Notes: generated by a model not told the origin, from the sequence alone. A stretch of 64,000 bases of DNA from Collinsella sp. zg1085 (GCF_018889955.1 NZ_CP076545.1:310001-374000), one strand, 5' to 3'; shown: positions 17,241 to 28,720, counted from the first letter of the stretch. Numbers and translations: made by a program.

Positions 17241-18581
17241 ATGGACTTGCAGCAAAACATCGATTTTGTCCTGCGCACCGTTGAAGAGCGCAATATTCGC
17301 TTTATCCGCCTATGGTTTACTGACGTTCTAGGGCGTCTTAAAAGTTTCGCCATTGCTCCTGAAGACCTGGAGATTGCGTTTGAAGAGGGTATTGGCTTTG
17401 ACGGCTCGAGTATCGAGGGCTTTTGTACGCCTGACGAGGCCGATATGCTGGCGTTTCCTGACCCTACAACCTTTCAGATTTTGCCGTGGCGCCCAAGTAA
17501 TGATGGCGTTGCTCGCATTTTCTGCGATGTCTACTCACCCGACCGCAGTCCCTTCCCAGGCGACCCGCGTGAGGCTTTGCGCCGCATGTTTATGAAGGCG
17601 GAGCGTGCAGGATATATCCTAAACGTGGGCGCTGATATGGAGTTTTATTATTTCCCTGACGAAAAAACGCCAGAGCCTCTTGATGATGTAGGTTATTTTG
17701 ACTTGACGCCGCAGGATTCGGCACGTGATTTACGTCGTTCTATGGTGCTGCGACTCGAAAAAATGAGTATCCCGGTTGAGTACACCTATCACAGCTCAGG
17801 TCGCTCGCAGCATGGCATTAGCCTGCGTCACGCTGAGGCGCTCAGCATGTCTGACGCGCTGATTACCGCCAAGCACGTCATTATGCTTGAGGCTTATGAG
17901 GCCGGTATTCACGCAACCTTCATGCCCAAGCCACTTGCACACGAGGCTTCGAGCGGCATGTTGCTGCATCAGTCCCTGTTTAACCATGATGGCGAAAATG
18001 TATTTTGGGGCGCAGATGATGAGAAATATCATCTCTCGGATATTGCAAAGAGCTACATGGCAGGCATTCTTGACCACGCGGCAGAGCTTTCAGCGATAAC
18101 AAATCCAACGGTTAATTCATATAAGCGTCTACAGGCTGGAAGCGATATTACCCCTGCGTATGCTACTTGGGGCTTGCGTAATCGCTCAGCTATGATTCGC
18201 GTGCCAATTTATAAGCCAGGAAAGCACCAGTCCTGTCGCATCGAGCTACGCACGCCTGACCCTATGGCCAACCCGTATCTGGTTAATGCGGTTACTCTAG
18301 CGGCGGGTCTTGATGGCATTGAGCGCGGTTTGAGCTTGCCTTCAGAGTGCACCGGTGATTTGCTGCGCATGTCTGACCATGAGATTCGCCAGCGTGGCAT
18401 TACGCCTTTGCCACGCAGCCTTGATGCGGCGCTTGATATTTTTGAGCAATCTGATTTTATGCGGGCGGCCTTGGGTGAGCACATTCACAGTTTCTTCCTC
18501 AAGAAAAAGCGTGAGGAATGGCGTCGGTATGCAAGCACTATTACCGAGTGGGAGCTCAAATACTACTTGGCTAATTCGTAA
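17241..18581 (+). CDS. glnA: type I glutamine synthetase (GSI-alpha-like)
   Basis: 446 residues from ATG 17241 (GAGAAGGG site); a TTG at 17217 would add eight unlikely residues. It makes glutamine from glutamate, ammonia and ATP as a dodecamer. It shows the beta-grasp N-domain with FDGSSIEGF, the metal ligands in VGADMEFYYF (the usual NxGxEPEFFLF region), the ATP-site KPLAHEASSGMLLHQSL (usual KP...GSGMHxHQSL), NSYKRL and RIELRTPDPMANPYL. Its length of about 445 and lack of the roughly 25-residue insert and adenylylation-tyrosine region point to the GSI-alpha form. Such enzymes are controlled by feedback and transcription rather than AMP attachment. The next gene is a GlnR-like regulator. A second, type III enzyme begins at 62191. 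Confidence 0.95.
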   Translation: MDLQQNIDFVLRTVEERNIRFIRLWFTDVLGRLKSFAIAPEDLEIAFEEGIGFDGSSIEGFCTPDEADMLAFPDPTTFQILPWRPSNDGVARIFCDVYSPDRSPFPGDPREALRRMFMKAERAGYILNVGADMEFYYFPDEKTPEPLDDVGYFDLTPQDSARDLRRSMVLRLEKMSIPVEYTYHSSGRSQHGISLRHAEALSMSDALITAKHVIMLEAYEAGIHATFMPKPLAHEASSGMLLHQSLFNHDGENVFWGADDEKYHLSDIAKSYMAGILDHAAELSAITNPTVNSYKRLQAGSDITPAYATWGLRNRSAMIRVPIYKPGKHQSCRIELRTPDPMANPYLVNAVTLAAGLDGIERGLSLPSECTGDLLRMSDHEIRQRGITPLPRSLDAALDIFEQSDFMRAALGEHIHSFFLKKKREEWRRYASTITEWELKYYLANS

Positions 18582-18678
18582 GAGACACCAGCTTGGGCGG
18601 ATAAAACATGGCAGCCCGCTCAGGCATAATACATGGTAGAGTGTATGCCAGCACTTCTGTTGTTTGGGGAGGGAAGCC

Positions 18679-19341
18679 ATGGCAGAAAAAAGCGTCCTAT
18701 TCATGGCTCGTACCACGCGCTTTCATGAGTATGTCAGAACGCTCAGCACCAGTATTGGCGCAGAGGTTTTTGTTGCAACACCTGACTCCCCGGGGGCAAG
18801 CTCTGATTTTAACCTGCTGGTGCTTGATGCCGATGGTGTGAGAAGCGACCGATTAGAGCAAATTGCCAAGTGGCTTGAGGGTAGAGGGTCTATCCCTATG
18901 CTCTTGTTGGTAGTTGATGAGGGCTTATCTGAACTGTGTATTCCTCCGCATGTGCGGGTGGATTTTGTCTGTGCAGGTGCCTCTGAGGCAGAGCTTGAGC
19001 TGCGTGCGCGTCGTTTGCTGGGCGAAGATGACCCCTTTTGCTCTGAGGATGTGGTTTCAATTGATGGCATGACCATCAACTTGGCAACCTATCAGGTGAC
19101 GCTTGATGATAAGCCTGTTGATTTGACACTTATGGAATACTCGCTCTTGTCGTTTTTGGTAACTCATCCCAATCGAGCCTATAGCCGCGAGGTGTTGCTC
19201 CATCGTGTGTGGGGTTTTGAGTATTGCGGCGGCACACGTACTGTTGATGTGCATATTCGTCGTATTCGCTCTAAGGTGGGACCACAGATTGCGGCTCATA
19301 TTTCAACCGTTCGAGGCGTAGGATATTTGTTTAAGGAATAG
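18679..19341 (+). CDS. glnR: GlnR-like OmpR-family transcriptional regulator (orphan)
   Basis: 220 residues from ATG 18679 with GGGGAGGG upstream. The N-terminal half is a degenerate receiver: LLVLDADG is present but the surrounding acidic pocket and lysine of true receivers are not. The C-terminal winged helix is complete: LTLMEYSLLSFLVTHPNRAYSREVLL, then GGTRTVDVHIRRIRSKVG and the wing STVRGVGYLF. The architecture matches the actinobacterial nitrogen regulator GlnR, which has no cognate kinase. Position directly after glnA supports the role (98 bp gap). The symbol is an inference from architecture and context; an ordinary response regulator is the alternative. Confidence 0.75.
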   Translation: MAEKSVLFMARTTRFHEYVRTLSTSIGAEVFVATPDSPGASSDFNLLVLDADGVRSDRLEQIAKWLEGRGSIPMLLLVVDEGLSELCIPPHVRVDFVCAGASEAELELRARRLLGEDDPFCSEDVVSIDGMTINLATYQVTLDDKPVDLTLMEYSLLSFLVTHPNRAYSREVLLHRVWGFEYCGGTRTVDVHIRRIRSKVGPQIAAHISTVRGVGYLFKE

Positions 19342-19383
19342 ACCTCAAGGCTCAAGACGTGCTGAGGCACTTTGCAGCAAAGG

Positions 19384-19420
19384 AAATCTCCGGGTCCGTG
19401 ATATTCGCGCGCCCGGATTT
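19384..19420 (+). terminator. hairpin after glnR
   Basis: AAATC(TC)CGGG (19384-19394) pairs with CCCGGATTT (19412-19420) about 40 bp after the glnR stop. A weak T-rich tail follows (ATGTTCTT). Confidence 0.45.
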
Positions 19421-19610
19421 ATGTTCTTGGAAGCAAAGATAATTTCTACTTCCTTGGTTGTACGCGCGGGCAACTACATATGCGTAGGCGGCGTTTCTTA
19501 ACAACTACTCATAAAGTCCTTGCAATTTCATTAAGGTCTTTCTTTGTACCTTTTTGAATGATTGATGCTGGGGTACAACGGTTGCAGTGAGCTTGTGAGA
19601 AAGGATAGCT

Positions 19611-21143
19611 ATGAGTGATAACATGTTCCCCCAACGACCCGGCACGACAAACAATTTGAACGATTCAGCTTCTGATGCTTCGGCATCTACTACGCAGCAT
19701 TTACCCGCACGCCCAGGTGAGCGCACAGCTATAGGTACAACGACTCAGCCACCTGTATCTTCTGCGTTTGAACAAACACAACAAGTTCAGTGGCCTGCGT
19801 TTGACTCAGATTCTGCTCAGACGCAACAGTCTTTTCAGTCTCAAGAATCTGTGTATGCCCAATCCGTGCAGCAGGTTCAAAATCCGCCTCAAGTGCAGAC
19901 TCCGCTCGTAAAAACCCGTTTGTGGCCAGTTTTTGTTGCTGGTTTTGCAGGCATACTCTTGGGTGGCGGCTTGCTGTTTGGAACATACGCGCTGGGTATG
20001 TTGCCTAGTATGTCTCGGCAAACTGTTGCAACGCGCGATGGCGGGCGAAGCAACTTCACGGTAAAAGGTGAGGATAGCGGTCTTGCTGAGACTGTCGCTG
20101 CAAAAGCGCTTCCTTCGGTTGTGTCAATTGCAACAACTGGTCAGGCTAAGTCAGGGCTGTTGCCGGGAGGGTCGGCAGGGCCGTCTGAGGGTGCTGGCTC
20201 CATTGGGTCAGGTGTCATTCTTGACAAAGAGGGTCACATTCTCACCAATCATCATGTAATTGAGAAGGCTCAAACAATTTCAGTTACGCTTAACAGCGGC
20301 GAGACCCGTGAGGCTGAGCTGGTGGGCTCTGATGCATCATCAGATTTGGCAGTACTTAAGATTAAGGATGCTGATGGCCTTGATATAACCCCTATTGATG
20401 TGGGAAATTCTGAAGATTTAGCTGTTGGTGCTTGGGTTATGGCCATTGGTAGCCCCTTTGGAAATGAGCAGTCAGTTTCTACAGGTATCGTGAGTGCGCT
20501 CTATCGTTCAACGGCGCTGCCATCTTCGTCAGGCACAAGCATTTATGCCAACATGATTCAGACCGATGCAGCAATTAATCCGGGCAATTCGGGTGGTGCG
20601 CTGGTTAATAAAAACGGTGAGCTTATTGGCATCAATTCGGTCATTGAGAGTTATTCGGGGTCAAGCTCAGGTGTTGGTTTTGCTATTCCCATTAACTACG
20701 CAAAGCACATCGCTGATCAAATTATCGAAGGCAAAACGCCGGTACATGCATATTTGGGCGTAACATTAACCAGCATCAATGCGCTTTCGGGTGCTAACGA
20801 CGGCATTCAAGGCGCGCGCGTGATGGCCGTTGAAGAAGACGGTCCGGCGGCAAAGGCTGGCATCAAAAAAGGCGATATTATTACTAAGATAAATGGTGAG
20901 CCTGTTAATTCGGCAGATGGGCTGATTATTGCTATGCGCGAGCATGAGGTTGGGGAAAAAGTGACCCTGACGGTGCAGAGGAGCTCGGGCGAGCAGGAGA
21001 TTGATGTTGAGCTTGGTTCGGATGAAGCTTTGCAAAATGCGCGCGAGCAAGATTCAACCGAGAACGGTTCTGGTAACGGAATGTCAAACGAGGAGTTCCT
21101 CGAGTATCTGAAGAACCTGTTGGGTAATCGCGGGCGTGAATAG
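19611..21143 (+). CDS. HtrA/DegP-type membrane-anchored serine protease with PDZ domain
   Basis: 510 residues; AGAAAGGA precedes ATG 19611. A cytoplasmic Gln/Ser-rich N-terminus of about 100 residues leads to one membrane segment (103-128), then an external trypsin-like domain and a PDZ domain (about 385-480). The triad is visible: His in LTNHHVIE (about 213), Asp in SSDLAVLKI (about 244), Ser in NPGNSGGAL (about 326). The family degrades or refolds damaged exported proteins; in Gram-positive bacteria it is often under a two-component or stress regulator. The Gln-rich N-terminus is typical of actinobacterial members. It is monocistronic: a T-tailed hairpin follows. Confidence 0.93.
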   Translation: MSDNMFPQRPGTTNNLNDSASDASASTTQHLPARPGERTAIGTTTQPPVSSAFEQTQQVQWPAFDSDSAQTQQSFQSQESVYAQSVQQVQNPPQVQTPLVKTRLWPVFVAGFAGILLGGGLLFGTYALGMLPSMSRQTVATRDGGRSNFTVKGEDSGLAETVAAKALPSVVSIATTGQAKSGLLPGGSAGPSEGAGSIGSGVILDKEGHILTNHHVIEKAQTISVTLNSGETREAELVGSDASSDLAVLKIKDADGLDITPIDVGNSEDLAVGAWVMAIGSPFGNEQSVSTGIVSALYRSTALPSSSGTSIYANMIQTDAAINPGNSGGALVNKNGELIGINSVIESYSGSSSGVGFAIPINYAKHIADQIIEGKTPVHAYLGVTLTSINALSGANDGIQGARVMAVEEDGPAAKAGIKKGDIITKINGEPVNSADGLIIAMREHEVGEKVTLTVQRSSGEQEIDVELGSDEALQNAREQDSTENGSGNGMSNEEFLEYLKNLLGNRGRE

Positions 21144-21343
21144 CAGATGTATAGTGCTGTGAGCTTTGTGCTTGTGGTTGCTGAGGGTGTGCTGCCTTGG
21201 TGTGCAGCTGACGACGTGCGGTATGCGGCAACCAGTTTAGCTCATGCGGGAGCTACGCAGCGGCTTTTGTGCAGCTCATGACATGTGGCGCTTGATTTAT
21301 AGTGCATGAACTGAACGAGCATTCTTATAGAAGGTATCCCTTG

Positions 21344-21377
21344 CGAGGTAGATGTAAATGCATCTGCCTCGTTTTTT
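21344..21377 (+). terminator. rho-independent terminator after htrA
   Basis: CGAGGTAGATG (21344-21354) and CATCTGCCTCG (21361-21371) form an 11-bp stem with one G-T pair, followed by TTTTTT. Confidence 0.88.
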
Positions 21378-21402
21378 GTGTCGCATTAAGCTTGCTGTAC
21401 CA

Positions 21403-21464
21403 AATGTCGCTTTCAAAAACGAGTATCTTGCGTGGCCGCGTTAAGCTTCGTTGATAGCGACATT
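21403..21464. repeat. dispersed 60-bp palindrome, copy 1
   Basis: ATGTCGCTTTCAA (21404-21416) is inverted as TTGATAGCGACAT (21451-21463). Copy 2 follows 50 bp later. Confidence 0.85.
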
Positions 21465-21513
21465 GTGGAAAAGGTGCGGGGTATTGCCTCCCTCTACCCA
21501 GCGCGCTTCACTT

Positions 21514-21576
21514 AAATGTCGCTATCAACGACAAGTAACGCTCAGGCTTGCGATGCTCACTATTGAAAGCGACATT
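21514..21576. repeat. dispersed 60-bp palindrome, copy 2
   Basis: ATGTCGCTATCAA (from 21516) is inverted as TTGAAAGCGACAT (21563-21575). The interior CGACAAGTAACGCTCAGG resembles copies 6 and 7. Confidence 0.88.
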
Positions 21577-21639
21577 CGCCTAAAAAGCGTTCTTGCAACT
21601 GATACCGAAAAGGGAACGTGTCAAGCGAGCGCCAAATAG

Positions 21640-24027
<2,388 letters not shown>

Positions 24028-24066
24028 GACGCACAATTCTAGCGTGCCTCATTGCTCCGATGCTTC

Positions 24067-24129
24067 AAATGTCGCTTTCAATGCGCATTAAAATGCTGCC
24101 GCGCGCTACTCGTTGTTGAAAGCGACATT
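24067..24129. repeat. dispersed 60-bp palindrome, copy 3
   Basis: ATGTCGCTTTCAA near 24069 is inverted as TTGAAAGCGACATT (24116-24129). It sits between convergent genes. Confidence 0.88.
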
Positions 24130-24161
24130 GCGGTGGCGGAGACAATTGCGGTGGCGGAGAC
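24128..24161. repeat. 16-bp direct repeat adjoining the palindrome
   Basis: TTGCGGTGGCGGAGAC occurs at 24128-24143 and 24146-24161, overlapping the last bases of the palindrome. Related words continue downstream. Confidence 0.7.
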
Positions 24162-24380
24162 TGAGGTAGCGCAGGTAGCAACAGTGACATTGCGCTAGTG
24201 ACATAACAGCAGCGTGATGTTGGCAGCGGAGATATTGGCAGTACAGACAGCGGAAGTGCAGATGGCAGTAGCGGAGATAATGACAGCACGTGATAGCGTT
24301 AGTGCAAATTGCAGCGAATGTACGGCCATGTGAGGGCATGCAAGCAGGGCTATCTGTTGTTGTAAGCTGCTCGTGCAGCC

Positions 24381-24977
24381 TTAGCTCTCATCAAGACAAT
24401 GCGCTTCAATGATGCGTTTGAGCTCGTCTATGCCTGTTCCGTCACTTGATGATGTGATAAGCAGGCTTTTGTTGTCCACGCCAAGTAAACGTGCGATATG
24501 TGCACGTTGTTGCGCCGCGCGTCCCCGACTAAGCTTGTCAGCCTTGGTAAGCGCAATCACAAAAGGCAACTCGGCATCTTGCAAATAGCTAATCATCTGC
24601 AAGTCGAGTTGAGAGGGATCGTGGCGAATATCAATGAGTGACACAACTAGGTTAAAGCTGCGCTCTAGCTCAAAAAACTCACCAATCAACTCGCCCCAAC
24701 GCTCCCGCTCACTCTTTGAGCGCTGGGCATAGCCGTATCCGGGGAGATCAACAAAATGAACCCCGTCAGCCTCAAAGAAATTTACATTGGCGGTTTTGCC
24801 TGGCGTACTTGAGACTTTTACCAAGCCTCGCCTGCCAAAAATCTTGTTCATGATGCTTGATTTGCCTACGTTGGAGCGGCCAACAAAACTTACTTCAGGG
24901 CAGGTAGACGCAGGAATTTGTGATACCTTGCCGTAGCTTGCAACAAAGTGGGCAAGCTGGTAGTTAATCTGAGACAT
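24381..24977 (-). CDS. engB: ribosome biogenesis GTPase EngB (YihA/YsxC)
   Basis: 198 residues from ATG 24977, with AAGGAG upstream on the minus strand; the longer frame to 25037 would run into the end of mtnN. It shows G1 GRSNVGKSS, G2 region with SSTPGKT, G3 DLPGYGYA, G4 TKAD and G5 SSSDGTGI. A small TrmE-Era-type GTPase required for late assembly of the large ribosomal subunit. The canonical length of about 195 supports the start. It lies 44 bp after mtnN, so probably in the same transcript. Confidence 0.96.
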   Translation of the reverse strand: MSQINYQLAHFVASYGKVSQIPASTCPEVSFVGRSNVGKSSIMNKIFGRRGLVKVSSTPGKTANVNFFEADGVHFVDLPGYGYAQRSKSERERWGELIGEFFELERSFNLVVSLIDIRHDPSQLDLQMISYLQDAELPFVIALTKADKLSRGRAAQQRAHIARLLGVDNKSLLITSSSDGTGIDELKRIIEAHCLDES

Positions 24978-25021
24978 TAGAACTCCTTGAAGGACATCGA
25001 TGTGAGTAAGAAATCGTGAAA

Positions 25022-25963
25022 TTATTTGGTTGGGCACGCAGCAGAGCCATCACCAAACTTTTCGGACAGGTGCTGGCTTGACAGTTGAGCATCCTGTTCA
25101 ACTGAGTGCCCACTAGCCTGCTCGATAATGCAGTCGATGAGCTCAAGTATTAGCTCACTTGCTGTGCGTGCATATCGCGCAAGGTCAAATTGCCGACTAC
25201 TCAGGGCATCATATTCCTCGTCGCAGTTATCAGAAATGGCGCGCAGCACGAGACAATCTACGTTGTTTTTAGCAGCGACATGGGCAATTGCTGCACCTTC
25301 CATTTCGGCACAATCGGCATGAGTGGCGGCAATAACCTTCTCACGCATTTTCGCTCCTGAAACAAAACGGTTGCCTGTAGCAATAACTCCGCGGCAATAG
25401 CGCTTCTGCGGTTCTTGAGTAGACGCTCCTGGAGAGGTTTCTTTATGAGGTGGTGTATCTGTTTGAAACGATATATTTGCTTGAAACGGCGTATCTACTT
25501 GAAGTGGTGCATTTGTTGTCTGGCTGACCGTTAAACCTTGGCTTTCAACATGTATATAGCCACGTTTAAGAAGAAGTGTTTCGGCGATGTCTACAAGTGC
25601 TGGCGTGCTTGAAAACTCTTCAAGGTGGGGGTGTGATTCGGCAAGCAGGGGCGTATCGGTATCGGTATAGCGAAGTTGCTCGCCAATCACAATGTCATCA
25701 ATGTGAAGCGCCGGATTAAGTCCGCCAGCAATGCCTGAAAAAATGAGGTACTGCGGTTGATATTGGCTGATGAGATGCTGCGCTGCAGCAGCGGCGTTGA
25801 CAGTTCCCATGCCCGCAACCGTTGCAACAAGCGATGCTTGTCGATACGTTCCTATTGCAACATTTAAGCCGGCGCACGCAATACGCTCTGCTCCGGGCAG
25901 AGTTTCAAAAAGATGGGCAACTTCCTTTTCGAGCGCACCTAAAACGGCAATACACAGAGGCAT
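25022..25963 (-). CDS. mtnN: 5'-methylthioadenosine/S-adenosylhomocysteine nucleosidase with a repeat-built loop insertion
   Basis: 313 residues against about 230 in the family. It cleaves adenine from MTA and SAH, feeding methyl-cycle recycling. The core motifs are present: GALEKEV near the N-terminus (catalytic Glu), IFSGIAGGLNP, EMEGAAIAHVA for ribose binding and SDNCDEE with the catalytic Asp. Between roughly residues 170 and 205 there is an extra Gln/Thr/Pro-rich stretch with a six-residue period (LQVDTP, FQANIS, FQTDTP), encoded by imperfect 18-bp tandem repeats at about 25440-25515. It lies where the family has a surface loop before the RGVIATGNRF strand. The C-terminal 30 residues are also extra. 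Function is probably intact. Confidence 0.9.
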   Translation of the reverse strand: MPLCIAVLGALEKEVAHLFETLPGAERIACAGLNVAIGTYRQASLVATVAGMGTVNAAAAAQHLISQYQPQYLIFSGIAGGLNPALHIDDIVIGEQLRYTDTDTPLLAESHPHLEEFSSTPALVDIAETLLLKRGYIHVESQGLTVSQTTNAPLQVDTPFQANISFQTDTPPHKETSPGASTQEPQKRYCRGVIATGNRFVSGAKMREKVIAATHADCAEMEGAAIAHVAAKNNVDCLVLRAISDNCDEEYDALSSRQFDLARYARTASELILELIDCIIEQASGHSVEQDAQLSSQHLSEKFGDGSAACPTK

Positions 25964-26094
25964 GGTTATCCTGTCTTTAACATACGGGTATATGTTCTCA
26001 TACTACCATTGCAGGAAGGAGCAGGAGAGGGGATAGCGCGCGGGTTTATTATGGGGTATCGAAGCTAAGACAATCCAGTAGTGCATTGAGCGCG

Positions 26095-27030
26095 CTAAAT
26101 CGTCGTGCTATTCGCAGCGCCAGCGCATTCGCTACCAACGTGTACGCCATCAATTGTCTCAACGCGAGCACCCTTTGTATCGCAGCCAAGTACATGTACC
26201 GCAAAGGCTGGAAACGTATCGCGCACGGCAGACGCGCAGCCCTGTGCAACGAGCTTGTTGCGCGAAACGGCAAGCAAGCTTGGACCTGACCCAGAAATCC
26301 ATAGGGTTGCCATGTTAGTTTGCTGGCAAATATCGCGCACCGCGCTATATTCGGGGATAAGCGCCTGCCGGTAGGGTTCATGTAAGAGGTCGTGGTTTGC
26401 TGCTCTGAGCAGCGCTTCGTCGCCGGTTTCAAGACCACGTATCATGCCCGCCGCGCGTCCAATCTGCGCCACACCAGTGGCAAGTGCAATCTCTTGCGGG
26501 ACAACGCGCCTTGCGTCCTCGGTCTTAACTTCATAGGACGGAATCATTGCGACAAAGTTCAAATCAGGATGAACGGTATAGCTAAGGCTCTGAACAGTAC
26601 CATCTGCGCCGGTAAACGAGCAGACAAGGGAGCCTAACAGCGCAGGTGCAACATTATCGGGGTGCCCTTCAATGAGCGTTGCTACACGCAGCAGCTCAGC
26701 AGCGCTAAGCTTGAGCCCAGCTAGAGCAGCCGCGCCAAGAACGCCTGCAACTACACAGGTAGAGCTTGAGCCAAGGCCTCTCGCAAAAGGAACTTCGCTA
26801 GCAATGTGAATACGCGCGCCCTGTTGAGCAACCCCCCAGGTTTTCCAGGCTGTGCACATTGAGCTATATACCAGATTATCAGGTCCTTGGTATGCAGCTG
26901 GACAGCCACTAATGGTGAGTTCTTCTGCTGCTTCAATATCAAAGTGTGCAAAGAGTGTTAAGGCAAGCCCTAGCGTATCGTAGCCTACACCGACATTTGC
27001 AGAGGTGGCGGGCACGGTAATACGAATCAT
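26095..27030 (-). CDS. thrB: homoserine kinase
   Basis: 311 residues from ATG 27030 with AAAGGA upstream; an ORF start at 27048 has no site. It is a GHMP kinase making O-phosphohomoserine from homoserine and ATP. Motifs: N-terminal VPATSANVGVGYDTLGLAL, the ATP loop PFARGLGSSS, EGHPDNVAPALLG, and the C-terminal WISGSGPSLLAV. It lies 76 bp downstream of thrC on the same strand, and together they convert homoserine to threonine. A second minus-strand frame overlaps its 3' part (26049-26438) but is a shadow. Confidence 0.96.
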   Translation of the reverse strand: MIRITVPATSANVGVGYDTLGLALTLFAHFDIEAAEELTISGCPAAYQGPDNLVYSSMCTAWKTWGVAQQGARIHIASEVPFARGLGSSSTCVVAGVLGAAALAGLKLSAAELLRVATLIEGHPDNVAPALLGSLVCSFTGADGTVQSLSYTVHPDLNFVAMIPSYEVKTEDARRVVPQEIALATGVAQIGRAAGMIRGLETGDEALLRAANHDLLHEPYRQALIPEYSAVRDICQQTNMATLWISGSGPSLLAVSRNKLVAQGCASAVRDTFPAFAVHVLGCDTKGARVETIDGVHVGSECAGAANSTTI

Positions 27031-27106
27031 ATGGTCCTTTCTTTGCAAGATGCGCTCGTGCGCGAACAGAGGCAGAAGAGCAGCAAGAACGCTACCGCAA
27101 GATTAC

Positions 27107-28720
27107 CTAGGTAAGCATTGTCGCAGCTTGTTCAACAACACGGGGCAACTCGTCAATGTCGGCAACGCTCGTGTGCAAAACGCGTTGCTCACGCAGCGTG
27201 GCGAGTTGGGCGGGTGCTTGGGTGTTTGTTGCAGCTTCAAGTGCGCTCATGCAATCAAAGTCATCTGCAGGTGTTTCAAGACCTAAGGCATCAGCCACAA
27301 CGCGGGGGAACTTGTATGGGCTTGCCGTTGAAAGCAAAACGCGTGCTGCTGTGTTAGGTGTTGGTGCGATTTCGCCTAGTACGTGATAGCCACATGCCGT
27401 ATGTGGGTCAATGAGATAGTGATTGCGCTCCCAGCAGCTCTGAATAGCCGCGTTTACCTGCTCCTCGTTAGCCCAGCTACCATCAAAAACCGTGCGAATA
27501 CGGGCAAGCATGTCAGCGGGAATGGTATAGCTTCCCTGATTAGCAAGCTTATCCATAAAAGAGGAGACCAGCTCCGTATTGCCTTGTGCAAAGTAGTACA
27601 GCATGCGTTCGAGATTAGATGATACAAGGATGTCCATACTGGGTGAGCTGGTGGTGTAGAACGGGCGCAGGCGGTTGTAAACGCCGGTTTCAAGGAAGTC
27701 AAAGAGTACGTTGTTTTTATCGCTTGCTACCAAGAGCTTGGCAACCGGAAGTCCTAAGCACTGAGCGTAGTAGCCGGCTAAAATATCGCCAAAATTACCG
27801 GTAGGGACACAAAACTCAACGAGTTCGCCCGGCATTATGCTACCTTGTCGAATAAGTTGTGCGTAAGCAGAAAAATAGTAGACAACCTGCGGAACTAAGC
27901 GGCCAACGTTGATAGAGTTGGCACTTGAAAGTACGACGTTCTGTGCTGCAAGCCGCTCTTTAAGCTCGGCGTTAGCAAAGATATGTTTAACCGCCGTTTG
28001 AGCATCATCAAAGTTTCCGCGCACTGCACAGACGGTAACGTTTGAGCCGGTTTGTGTGGTCATTTGCAACTCTTGTACGCGGCTGACCTTTCCTTCTGGA
28101 TAAAAGACAACGATACCAACACCTGGAGCATCGGCAAAACCAGCGAGCGCGGCTTTGCCGGTATCACCTGAGGTGGCCGTGACAATGAGGACGCGCTCGT
28201 CGGTAGCTTTGGCGGCGGCTACGGCTTCATCCACAGCCTCGGCCTCGGTATCTAGCTCAGAGCTCGTTGCAGTTGTGCCAACAGTACCGTTATTTGTCTT
28301 GTTTTCAGCAGCAGCACCTGTACGTGCCATGAGCCGTGGCAGCATTTGCAGAGCTACATCCTTAAAAGCGCTCGTGGGTCCATGGAAAAGTTCAAGGACA
28401 AAGCTGGGGACATCGGTTGAGCTATCTGGAGCACAGGGCAGCGCTACGAGTGGAGTAATTTCGGTATGGGCAAAGCTTGAGCCGTATGCCTCATCTACAC
28501 ACTGAGCAATTTCATCCGCCGTGAAATCAGGTAGTAACATTGCCATTATCTCATGTGCAAGCTCGTGATACGACTTTGCTGCAATAGTGTTTACGTCGAT
28601 GTTTGTTAATCCCAGGTCATCTGAGACAAAGAGTCCACCGTCTGATGCAAGACCTTGTCGAATGGCTACGCGCGCTGTCTTATTGTTGTTCCGCGCACGT
28701 GTACTATGATAGGTGCCCAT
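27107..28720 (-). CDS. thrC: threonine synthase
   Basis: 537 residues; AGAGGAG precedes ATG 28720 on the minus strand. A PLP enzyme converting O-phosphohomoserine to threonine. The PLP lysine is in FHGPTSAFKDVALQ (about residue 118), with the phosphate loop TATSGDTGKAAL, VCAVRGNFDDAQ and SSANSINVGRLVPQ. This is the longer, E. coli/yeast-type enzyme. About 40 residues of Ala/Glu/Thr-rich low-complexity sequence (roughly 136-177, just before the TATSGDTG strand) exceed most relatives. The gene is divergent from lysC with a 90-bp intergenic promoter region and leads the thrC-thrB transcript. Confidence 0.96.
   Translation of the reverse strand: MGTYHSTRARNNNKTARVAIRQGLASDGGLFVSDDLGLTNIDVNTIAAKSYHELAHEIMAMLLPDFTADEIAQCVDEAYGSSFAHTEITPLVALPCAPDSSTDVPSFVLELFHGPTSAFKDVALQMLPRLMARTGAAAENKTNNGTVGTTATSSELDTEAEAVDEAVAAAKATDERVLIVTATSGDTGKAALAGFADAPGVGIVVFYPEGKVSRVQELQMTTQTGSNVTVCAVRGNFDDAQTAVKHIFANAELKERLAAQNVVLSSANSINVGRLVPQVVYYFSAYAQLIRQGSIMPGELVEFCVPTGNFGDILAGYYAQCLGLPVAKLLVASDKNNVLFDFLETGVYNRLRPFYTTSSPSMDILVSSNLERMLYYFAQGNTELVSSFMDKLANQGSYTIPADMLARIRTVFDGSWANEEQVNAAIQSCWERNHYLIDPHTACGYHVLGEIAPTPNTAARVLLSTASPYKFPRVVADALGLETPADDFDCMSALEAATNTQAPAQLATLREQRVLHTSVADIDELPRVVEQAATMLT

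Larger units (their letters stand above)
24028..24380. other. 353-bp intergenic region with palindrome and low-complexity repeats
   Basis: Between the convergent ligA and engB. The palindrome (24067-24129) is followed immediately by two copies of TTGCGGTGGCGGAGAC (24128-24143 and 24146-24161) and then a degenerate run of GCGGAGA- and GGCAGT-like words to about 24300. No gene is seen. Confidence 0.6.

Noticed and set aside
26049-26438. Second minus-strand frame overlapping the end of thrB, suggesting a frameshift
   Set aside because: thrB is complete with its C-terminal motif WISGSGPSLLAV in its own frame; the other frame matches nothing.
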